In this document: positions 27,601-39,600 of the stretch, in pieces
Numbering within the stretch: position 1 is the first letter of the stretch
Layout: every line of letters begins with the position of its first letter
DNA from: Owenia fusiformis
Taxonomy: Eukaryota > Annelida > Polychaeta > Sabellida > Oweniidae
DNA length: 64,000 bases
Reading direction: 5' to 3'
Assembly: GCA_903813345.2 (NCBI GenBank)
Contig: CAIIXF020000009.1
Span: forward strand, 10,102,030 to 10,166,029
Program-made: the position numbers and the translations under genes
Notes under the pieces: model-generated
What the model was told of the DNA's origin: nothing
The model's database searches: none
Seen by the model: the letters and a program-made list of their open reading frames with translations, nothing else

Positions 27601-30600
27601 ATAGAATAGATATATTTATTTAATAGCCTACAAGGTTACTTACACTCGTAAATAAATGAAATATCTATTATTAGATTGGATGGAGTCTATTGAACGTAAC
27701 TTGAGGACATGTATGTGACTTACTTAGGTCCAAACCTTCTCTATATTCCGGCTTTGAGTAGAAAGATTAGCTGCCTTGGTGTTGTAAATATTGTAAATCA
27801 ATGTGTCACACGCACAGGAAATACGGCATAATAATATGAAATATACCTTTATGTATAGATTTGAGAAACATCAGCACACATCTCCGTCTGAATCTATTGT
27901 TATATTTGAGAATAATTTCAAAGTTTCCTACATTATTCACGTCTGGAACCGGAAGTCATTTTTAGCTACAGCGAGAAAATTTAACCATGTGTCAAACTCC
28001 GAAAAGAAATTTTGAAATATCTAAATCCAAACAAGCAACGTTTCATCCTAAATATAATTAATATAAAATGAATTCTAGGTGCGTGTGGCAATTTTTACAT
28101 ACGAAATACGAGTACATACGAAATAAATGAAGTTACATCTAGCTGTAAGGTAGAGACTCGAGTAATATGTGACGTGTCCATATTCATCAATAAATTAATT
28201 CTTTTGTATAAATTCAAGTTTTAAACCATATGTACGAGATATCAATTGAATACTTCAAACATAAAACTACAAAGTCATAAAGACAAAAGATAAAACGTGT
28301 TTGAAATTTTTTTGAACTTCTTAAAACTGACGTTTTTTGTGTGAAATATTACGATAAAATTTTCACAAAACGATTCAGCGATAGATAAATGTATATACAA
28401 GAGATAAATGTCGATAAAAAGAATCGAAATGTATAACTTACATTGATGTTAATGGATTTTGTACGCACCTAGGGAGAAAACCCTCCAACTACAATCCTAT
28501 CGATATCTCGTCTAAAGTCTCATCTCGTACTCTCGAGATCTGAAGCTTGATGTTTCGTTCAGTGTAACTTACCAGAAACATTTACCTGGGATAACCGGGG
28601 AATGGTCTTCTTAGGGCTTGTTCATACCTAAACCTTAACCGACTCTCACATTGCCATAAATGAAATTATTGTCAATAATTTGAATTTTTGAATGTATTTT
28701 TAAAGCACTTATGTAAATTGATGATCTTTAAGGCTGTTATTGAAACTTACTATATATTTTAGCTTATATCTTATTTTATAACCATGCCAAGAGTCTTTTA
28801 GAAGCTAATGAACTGAATAAGCAAAGTAAACTGCAATTTTTGAATGTATTTTTAGAGCACTTATGTAAATTGATGTTCTTTAAGACAGTTATTGAAACTT
28901 ACTACATGTATATTTTAGCTTATAGCTTATTTTATAACCATGCCAAGAGTCTTTTAGAAGCTAATGAACTGAATATGTGCAAAGTAAACTGCAATCTTAT
29001 AAACAAAGTTGAACCCATTTAACTGTGCATGTAAACTGCAATTTTAGAATGTATTTCTAGAGCACTTATGTATATTTGTGATCTTTAAGATTGTTATTGA
29101 AACTCACAATATATTTTAGTTTATATCGTATTTTATAACCATGCCAAGAGTCTTCGAGAAGCTAATGAACTAAATAAGCAAAGTAAACTGCAATTTTTGA
29201 ATGTAATTTAGAGCACTTATGTAAATTGATGATCTTTAAGATATAGTTATTGAAACTTACTATATATTTTAGCTTATAGCTTATTTTTTATCCATGCCAA
29301 GAGTCTTCGAGAAGCTAATGAACTAAATAAGCAAAGTAAACTGCAATTTTTGAATGTATTTTTAGAGCACTTATGTAAATTGATGATCTTTAAGATTGTT
29401 ATTGAAACTTACTATATATTTTAGCTTATATCTTATTTTATAACCATGCCAAGAGTCTTTTAGAAGCTAATGAACTGAATAAGCAAAGTAAACTGCAATT
29501 TTTGAATGTATTTTTAGAGCACTTATGTAAATTGATGTTCTTTAAGACAGTTATTGAAACTTACTACATGTATATTTTAGCTTATAGCTTATTTTATAAC
29601 CATGCCAAGAGTCTTTTAGAAGCTAATGAACTGAATATGTGCAAAGTAAACTGCAATCTTATAAACAAAGTTGAACCCATTTAACTGTGCATGTAAACTG
29701 CAATTTTAGAATGTATTTCTAGAGCACTTATGTATATTTGTGATCTTTAAGATTGTTATTGAAACTCACAATATATTTTAGTTTATATCGTATTTTATAA
29801 CCATGCCAAGAGTCTTCGAGAAGCTAATGAACTAAATAAGCAAAGTAAACTGCAATTTTTGAATGTAATTTAGAGCACTTATGTAAATTGATGATCTTTA
29901 AGATATAGTTATTGAAACTTACTATATATTTTAGCTTATAGCTTATTTTTTATCCATGCCAAGAGTCTTCGAGAAGCTAATGAACTAAATAAGCAAAGTA
30001 AACTGCAATTTTTGAATGTATTTTTAGAGCACTTATGTAAATTGATGATCTTTAAGATTGTTATTGAAACTTACTATATATTTTAGCTTATAGCTTATTT
30101 TATAACCATGCCAAGAGTCTTTGAGAAGCTAATGAACTGAATAAGCAAAGTAAAACGCAATCTTCTTAAGAACAAAGTTGAGACCATTCAACTGCGTAAA
30201 GTAAACTGCAATTTTTGAATGTATTTTTAGAGCACTTATGTATATTTGTGATCTTTAAGATTGAAATTGAAACTTAATTATATATTTTAGCTTATATCTT
30301 ATTTCATAACCATGCCAAGAGTCTTTGAGAAGCTAATGAACTGAATAAGCAAAGTAAACTGCAATTTCTTATTGACAAAGTTGAACCCAGTGTGACAAAG
30401 CCATAATAATGGCTCTACATGTCATGTAACTATTGCACTTTGCATATATCCCTTTTTCAAATGTCATTATAATCTACCAACTCATTCTTGTGAATTATTA
30501 TGTTCCATATACTATTTTAAGTAATTAAATCATGTATGTTCATATTCCATTAAATGTAACAGTTGCTTTTAAGATCCCAGAATTTTAATTCCTATTTCTT

Positions 30601-33600
30601 CATATCATTGATCAATTCCCAAGTGGCTGCAAAATTCTTATTTTCACAAAAATTACACCAAAATTATTTTCTCATTTTCAAGTGGGTGCAAATGGATTCT
30701 CAGATGGATACAAGTATATAAATGAAATGATTATTGAAGTCATTGTAGTACGTACTTGCATGGCTTTAATGCCGGGGAGATAACTGTGTTTATTGTTTGT
30801 ATAATTATGCTTATTAAGGAATAAATAAATTGAATTTGAATTGAAAGTTTTAAGCATTAAATATGGCAAAATGTGCAAATTATAATTACCAACCAAATCA
30901 TAGAATAGTATGCATGTACTTAGGGGAGGCATCGAATGTTCGATGTCAAATTCTCAACCCAGAAGTCAGCGATCACCTTTCATGGTGTTTGGTTTTGGGG
31001 GAAGGTGGGGGTCAAAGTCAAAACTAGATTTATTTAGTTTTCGGTCCGACATCGAACTTTTAATGCCTCCCCTTACACAAAGCACTGACCATGCAGATTA
31101 CCAACCTCAATACCCTTTCTTTCTATTAAAAAAACATATTTACACAAATCAATGACCATAGAAGTCATCTCAATACCCTGTCTTTCAATGAAGAACTCAT
31201 ATATATGTCCCATTGATGCCAATATTATCTATATACAAGTATATATTAAAGTATACTTACACAAAGCACTGACCATATAAGCCATCTCACTACCCTGTCT
31301 TTCAATTAAAAACTCATTCATATGTCCCATTGATGCCAGTATTATCTATATACAAGTATATATTAAAGTATACTTACACAAAGCACTGACCATATAAGCC
31401 ATCTCACTACCCTGTCTTTCCAATGGGAGTAAGTCAACAGAATCTTGCCCATCTGTAACAAAAAAAAAACAGAATGAAGAATTACTTATCCTTCCACAAG
31501 AGCTGGGGTCGTGAATTTATACGATCCCCAATCCAATCCGGATGAATTTTATCTTTTGGGATAAATCTTAGATTACTAATCTGATATATATTTGGTGAAT
31601 TCGTACGATCCGAGGATTATGAGGGGAATCCACAAGATTTATCCAATTTGCATTGGAATTCCAATTCTTCAAAGTTTTTTCTAATTTTTAAGAAATTGCA
31701 ACTGAATATTTAGAGAAGGGTGGTCAAAGCCTATTTTAAAATCCCAAGCGAGTAAAGTTCCCACTTGCTAGAATGCTGATTACAAAATGGACGAATATGT
31801 ACCTGTAGGCCTAGGAAGCAATTAAAGATGGAAGTCAAAGTACCCAGAATGCCACAAGGGTCATGTTGGACTGTGGTTTGATATGCTCTCTAAAACACAC
31901 AGCGTTTTATTAATTTAATTTAATAAAACAAGAACACAAGCATTACCTGAAGGCCCAAGAAACACATGAATATTGATGTCAATGTACCAAGGATCCCCTC
32001 TGGGTCGTGGGCCACATGAGTATGATACACCTCCTGAAAGTTCATAAAACAACACATGAGTGTGATACACCTCCTGAAAGTTCATGAAATAACACATAGG
32101 TGTGATATATCTCCTAAAGTTTTATACAAGGCATTAACATGCAAAATGTCACCACCATCCATTTGTTACAGACACCTGCTACAGACTCCGCAGAACACTA
32201 ACTGCCAATCGCCATTCAGAAAAAGTTGGAAACTATAACAATATGTCACCACTTCTTCATTTTACAGCAAATAATTTGTAGATCAGTAGAAACAAAATTG
32301 CTAATTATTACGCTACAAGTTCCATTTATTGTTTTTGAAAACCCCACCTGTTCGATGAATGCTTGATGCACGCCTTCTAAAAACACAACTTGCTCTCCTT
32401 TCTCCCTAAGGAGAAAGCTTACTGTAACTGCTCTATAAGGAGAACATTTAAAAGTTAAGGTACAGCTGGAAAGTAACATTTTGGTAAAAAATTGCTATAC
32501 CTGCACATGTTATTTTCTAGTACAAAATTAAGTATGAAGGCATGTGTGTATTTCCTTGCTTTTTTCAGGAAAGTATCATTACACTGTCTGCTTTTAGTAA
32601 ACCTGGAAACAGGTCAATGGTAGCCTCTGTGTTGTCTGGAAACTTTGAAAGAAAATTTGGAAAAATAGAAAGTGTGAAATATCAGAATTTCCTGGAGTTC
32701 CCATTGAACTACTACCAGATAATTCTAAAAGAAGACAATGTAATGATACTTTCCTGAAAAAAGCAAGGGAATCGACACATGCCTTCATACTTTATTTTTT
32801 ACCAGAAAATAACATGTGCAGGTATAGCAATTTTTTACCAAAATGTTATTTTCCACCTGTACCTTAACCACCATATCTTACCTTACAAGTTGGGTGCTGA
32901 TATATATGGTTGGCCCCAAAGAACCATCTATCTATGAGACTTGCAGCGCCCCCTGTGCAGTTAACATAACTACTATTTTCGTGTAGTCCCCCTGGTCCTA
33001 GGTAGCCCCTGTTTAATAAACATGACATATAGTGGTAAATCACTCACTTGACCAGCAAAATGACTACCTTGTAAATTACCCAGCATGCCACAAAAACCTG
33101 ACCAAATATTGGTTCTTAAGTCTTATCTGCTTTTATATCAATCAAAATTTTAAGTTAAATGGATGCTATTTTGCCATCTGGATGATTTCTTGTAGCATCA
33201 GCATCACGTTATAATGGCAAATAAACATTGTTATGATCCTCAGACCACACTTCTGTCTCACACATTTTGTATTTTTGAACATAATCACCAGAACAGTGCC
33301 AATGGGAGCATCAAACAATACCTACTTTGAATAATTGGTTCAATGCTAAAACCATATCAATTTTAAGTCCTTGGTTCAATGCTTTACAACAATTTTTACT
33401 CTGAGTAGTAGTTACCATGATGCCTAAACCACACTTAAGAATATATGATGCCTATCACCCCAGTCACATTTGTCGTACGGCGGCCGTGCATCGACCGCAG
33501 ATTGATTAAAACAGTGTATTTCTGCGGCGAGCATAGCCTTGCGGCCTCCGTACGGCATATCCAGTTTTTTCAGGCCGCAGGGTCGCCATACAAATTATAA

Positions 33601-36600
33601 CTCGGAATTATAATATTTGTTCATTTCTGAGGTCCCCGTAGAAATCAACTGGCTCAACAAGATTGAATCATTATTTGTCAATGTTTCACGATCACTTTTC
33701 ATTTGATATTACATCCTAGCACTATGAATAACATTTCTAAATTGTCCTGATGTAAATAAAATGAAAAAAGTATTATTTATCAACAGAAATTTAAAATTCA
33801 CCGTGCGGCTGCCGTTGGAAATGTGTCTGCAAAAGTATGAGAGCACAGAAATTCTACGGCGAGCGTAGAAAAGCTACTGGCCACAGAAATGATAGACTGC
33901 ACGGCGGCCGTGGGAAATGTGACTGGGGTGTAAACCACACTTAAGAATCTATGATGCCTTAACCACACTTTGAATGGTTGGTTCAAGGCCAAACCCATAT
34001 TTCAAATGAGAAGTTGGTAAAATGCCTATAAACCATACTTTGAATAGGAACAATGCCCAAACCATATCTACTATAAGTAGTCCTACATTGTACTTACTTT
34101 GGACAGTCACCCTCTAGTGGCAGCAGGAATGTGAGGCAAAGCTGTACTGCGAGTACTGCTATCATTATAAGCCATTCAGCCCAGTAATCTAGTACATCAC
34201 GTACAGGGGCCCACCATATATACTACAAACATTACATAAAGGAATGTAAAGCAAAGCTGTACTGCGAGTACTGCTATCATTATAAGCCATTCGGCCCAGT
34301 AATCTAGTACATCACGTGCAGGGGCCCACCATATATACTACAAACATTACATAAAGGAATGTGAGACAAAGATGTACTGCGAGTACTGCAATCATTATAA
34401 GCCATTCGGCCCAGTAATCTAATACATCACGTACAGGAGCCCACCATATATACTACAAACAGTTCATACAAAATTTAAACATGATAGACTTAAAAATTCA
34501 AAATTTGATCAAATGAAAGTTCATAGAGCTAAATTTTCAATTAGCCCTTTCTTCTCTAGCATTAAACATTATATTAGAATGTTTGAATAAAAACATGTTG
34601 ATGCCATCATTCATCTTTCTAAGGGAGCATCTCAAAAGTTCAATGTAGGATTATTAACTGTATTTGCACAGTTAATCTGTGACCCCCCCTCCCTCCCCCT
34701 CATAACGGTGTTTGAGAAATTTTGATATTGCACTTTGTTTAGGAAGTCACACTTTATCTAACATAACATGGGTATGGATTTTATGGGATTATGGGTACTC
34801 ACCTCATGTGGGTCAGAAGCCTGGGCAAAGAAACATTCCAATATTGCAACTCCAAAATATGAGAATGCAAGACGCTGTAGTACCCCAGGTATCCTTATAG
34901 TTGTCATATCCTGAGCTAAAATGGAGGTTTATTTCAATTAAATCTTTCCTTCTTCTACATGATCAAATAGATAAATTGAGAGCCTCAAAGTAATGTTATA
35001 ATTAAATCAATCATTATTATACATAGACAAACGTATCACTGAAAGTACTAACAAAGAATGAATTTAAAGGATACTAAAAAAATAAAACTTATTTGAATCA
35101 AAAAGCATTTATTACAGTGTGAACAGTTGTAAGGACAAATCACTGACTAAATTAAGACATAAAACATGAATGTTAAAGTAAAATGAAAAGAAATATTAAA
35201 AAGGTATGAGGACAGTTAAAAAGGCAACATTCCAAGTAGTACAAATGATGAGAAAATGTTTGTTAGTATAGATAGAGAAGCAATGCTTAAGTTTTAAAAT
35301 GCAAAATAGAGTACAAATGAGTGGGCCTGCAAAGGCATAAAGAAAACGGATATTTCAAATTGATTAAAAAATATCTATAAATAAACCCGAAATCAAACAG
35401 AGTAAAGCTATGAATGGATTGAAACTTGCACTACTGTTCACATCAATCCTTAAATGTCTACCTAATTTTTATAAATTTTTTGTTTTGTTTGGAGTACTAT
35501 ACATATATATGTATGCATATTCTGAACTGCCAATTTCATTTCACTCTTATTTCCACTCTATTTTACACAAAAGATAAAATATAACCACGGTGAATAGAAG
35601 AGTCTTTATTTGTTCGAAAAAAACCTTACACCCATCATCCCCAGTATTCAGAAAGAGACCAATCGCAAACAGGATAAGCGTCCGTTTTGTGACCTTGACA
35701 GCTAGCTGGTAGCGTGATGTGGATCGACGTAACAGGCTCCGGAATGACAGAGCGATTGACGTCCCGATTATAAATGTAAACCTTAATAAACCAAGAGAGG
35801 TGACTAAATTCCATGATATAAGTTAAGATTAGAAACAAAGAGTTGGGATTGATCAGCATGCTTTTATCTAGAAGGAAGAAAAGGCAAAAAAGCAAATGTT
35901 AGTAAAGTTAATTAAATAATAAAATCAAAAACAAACACACGAATAGTACAATTCAAAAAATTAACCCTAACATTCCCAGTTCTGCACTGCAGTCTACAAA
36001 CCCAAACAGCCCAAAACCCTAAATTATTTACAAAAAATGTTCATAAAAAATCGTAATTTTACAATTTTAACATTTTAATATTTTATATCTTTACCTTTAT
36101 AATTGAACTGGACATCCAGTATGAATGATGAAAATGGCCCAAATGCAAGTAGTTGCAATGTCCTTATAAGGATATATTTTATAAGTTCTACAACTGGGAA
36201 CATAAGGGTTAATTCAATGATTTAAAGCACACACGTTTAAATATATAGAAAATATACAATTTTAACATGTAGCATATACAAAATAAGTCTAGGAATCTTA
36301 TTTTTGAAGTATGACAAATAAATACAGAACTGCTTTTAGAAATATAATCTAGAAGGGGTCATTTCTTAAATATGAGCAGCACTGTAGCCAATAAAACGAG
36401 GCAATTAATTTATAAGATTAATTAATTATTAATATTAATCAAAGCAGAGTATTAGTAAAGCAAGGAAAGTATCCTCAAATGTTAAAGTAAATTTTTATTC
36501 TAAAGCATACTTTTATAATTAATATATATTAAATTAATACTATTCTGTTAGATATTAAGATTATTAATACTACATTTATTATTGGTAGAACTAAGCACTG

Positions 36601-39600
36601 GTTTACAAGATATCACATTGCTTTCTATCACAGGATTATGAACATTAAGGCTATTTTATCAGTTTTCAATTCCAATTTGAAAATAAACTAAAAAGAAGAC
36701 CTTTTTTAAGTAGCCTATTATTATGTAATGTCTTTATACATTACGTAATGTTGATTAAATGTACTTGTTTTGTTCATTCAACTGAAATGCTGCAAAGAGC
36801 AAGTATACTCAAATTATCAAAATATATAGGCTTCGAAGGAGAGTTGTTTAATTCCATTTGCAAAGAAAAATCTTGGATGAATCAAATAACCTTAATGTTT
36901 CTACCACAATTGAACAAATTACAATTCCTAATCACAAAGTAATTTTAGGAAAACCAGATGTTCTTGGTAATAAGACCATGGGCTTCTAAGTGAAACTAAG
37001 GCATAATCTTGAAGTGTATCCCTTGTATTAAAAGCACTAATATTCTCTAATATACTCTAATATTTGAAGTTATTTCAAGTAAATACAGGAAACTTCCCTT
37101 GGGAATTAATGTATGGGGTGTCTATAAAGTCGCTTTTGTATCGTAATTGTAAAGAAACTTTAGAGGCACCCTGTATATCAATTACTTTATGATTAGGACA
37201 CGTATTATAAATTACATAGCACAGAATGTGATGGTTGTCATGTCATTAAAAAACATGTTTTAGAAATACAGCCATGCTAAACACCAAACCAAGAAGACAT
37301 GCTCATTTCTAAAATTGTGTGATACAAAAAATACAACCTCTTTATTGCATCAACCACCGAGTATACAACCACTTTGAAAGTGGACCAACTGGAAACTCCC
37401 ATAGCCGTTTTAACCCATTTCATACCATGTCATTTTAATACATGACAACCATGACATTTCCCATAAACAACACCCTAACAGCCATGGGCTTTCAAGAGCT
37501 CTCTTGAAACCCCATGACCCTAATTACACAATACACAACAAAGCATATGCTACAGGCCTATATATCCATGTTACAGGCCTATATATCCATGTAACAGGTC
37601 TATATATCCATACTACGGGCCTATATATCCATGCTACAGGTCTATATATCCATGTTACAGGTCTATATATCCATGTTACAGGTCTATATATCCATGTAAC
37701 AGGTCTATATATCCATATTACGGGCCTATATATCCATATTACAGGTCTATATATCCATGTTACAGGTCTATATATCCATGTAACAGGTCTATATATCCAT
37801 ACTACGGGCCTGTATATCCATATTACAGGTCTATATATCCATGTTACAGGTCTATATATCCATGCTACATGTCTATATATCCATGTAACAGGTCTATATA
37901 TCCATACTACGGGCCTATATATCCATGCTACAGGCCTATATATCCATGCTACAGGCCTATATATCCATGCTACAGGTCTATATATCCATGCTACAGGTCT
38001 ATATATCCATACTACAGGCCTTTATATCCATGTTACAGGTCTATATATCCATGTAACAGGTCTATATATCCATACTACGGGCCTGTATATCCATATTACA
38101 GGTCTATATATCCATGTTACAGGTCTATATATCCATGCTACATGTCTATATATCCATGTAACAGGTCTATATATCCATACTACGGGCCTATATATCCATG
38201 CTACAGGTCTATATATCCATGCTACAGGCCTATATATCCATGCTACATGTCTATATATCCATGCTACAGGTCTATATATCCAAGCTACATGTCTATATAT
38301 GCATGCTACGTGTCTATATATCCATGCTACAGGCCTATATATCCATGCTACAGGTCCATATATCCATGCTACAGGTCTATATATCCATGCTACAGGCCTA
38401 TATATCCACAACTTGCTTACCACTACGTTTACTTGTATTCAGTATCACGCCTATGATAAATAAAGTGATTGTTCGTCGTAAAACTTTTAGGAATATTTTC
38501 CTGCGTGGAACTGCATGACGTTTGAGACTCCTGAACGAAAGTGCCATTGAAGACCCCATTATGAAGACAAACCTAAATGCAACCAAAAAAGCATTGATGA
38601 ATTGTGAACATTCTTAATATAATGGCAATTAATCTATAAAGTGAAACCTATAGGACACACACTTCACCTCCAAATAATTTTTGGAACTGTATTTGTAGTT
38701 ACAAGAATCTTATGACTGACTTGAAAGTGTTCAAAATGTTTAACTAATATAGGTTTCACTTCATAAATGTTTATTATACAGAAACAAAGGCTTCATTACA
38801 TTTCAATAAAGGATAGGTATCAATATGGAGAACTGAATTCAACAATGTTTTTCTCTTAAACCAATCATTGAAAACATTCTGTAACAAAACATGGTATTTT
38901 ATGTAATGTTGACTGATTAACAACTATTTAATGCGAAAATTATTTAGAAATATTTGATATAACTGTTTTTGTTAACATTTTTTGTTTTTTTAGTGCAATT
39001 GTTTTTGCTCCTTTCTACCAATTCTTGAGAATGAAATAAAATGTCTTTCCGAACCTTGTTGGAACAAAATACCATATACAACATGTTTTTGACCTCTCAA
39101 TATTAAAGTTATACAAAGGAATTTTTGATTCATTTTAAAAAGTATTCAAAAAATTAAAACAAAATCCCCCCAAAATAGATAAAAATCAAAAAAAAACTTT
39201 TATTTCATTAACAAGATACTTTTTTAAAATGAACCAAAATCTCCTTTGTACAATTACAATATTGAGAGACCTAAACATGATGTGTTTATGTCATTTTGTT
39301 CCAATGAGGTTCGGAAAGATGTTTCATTTCACTCTGGAAACATGATACCAAGAACAAAACAAGTGTTTGATGTGCTTTTTAAAACAATATAAATGAAAGT
39401 ATGTATATCTATTTCAAACCAGAACAACGGCAACGCCAAAGCATAGCGAATCCCATCGAACAGCCATGGATGGCATTTTTACAAACAAAGTATATAGCAA
39501 CAAGAAAATGCAGCAAACTCCTCGAGTCGAGGTCTCCAAGTCAAAAAATTCCTGACCCTATCATATATCTGTTGATTATCCGAGCGTGGCACTGAACGAA

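Larger units (their letters stand above)
21863..28682 (-). mobile_element. Tyrosine-recombinase (DIRS-order, Ngaro/PAT-like) retrotransposon with split direct repeats
   Basis: Read on the minus strand the order is A1 (28687-28417), genes, B1 (22631-22398), A2 (22402-22132), B2 (22091-21858). The A copies are 271 bp each and the B copies 234 bp each, essentially identical. This A1-genes-B1A2-B2 layout is the hallmark of Ngaro/PAT-type elements. The pentamer AATTT sits at both outer ends and at the B1/A2 junction, and it is present in the satellite target (CTGCAATTTTTGAATG), as expected for recombinase-mediated integration of a circle without target duplication. Genes: SGNH-like ORF, gag-like stretch, RT remnant, RNase H, tyrosine recombinase. 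All frames are broken and the RT core is deleted, so this copy is defective. Confidence 0.88.

Noticed and set aside
28840-29684. Two identical 60-codon ORFs
   Set aside because: They are the same satellite unit repeated 662 bp apart.
34906-34910. Acceptor at CTCAG/GATATG for exon 34803
   Set aside because: It is a fair AG site, but only the upstream TTTTAG/CTCAG keeps the frame with the phase-1 end of both 152-nt exons.
35635-35895. 86-codon ORF in the frame shifted from exon X
   Set aside because: The protein-like frame is the spliced 35630-35781 exon; the longer frame has no family match.
37504-38586. Open frames of up to 319 codons with TGLYIHV or WIYRPVA repeats
   Set aside because: Product of a 21-bp repeat that is stop-free in several frames on both strands; no splice or start context and no family.
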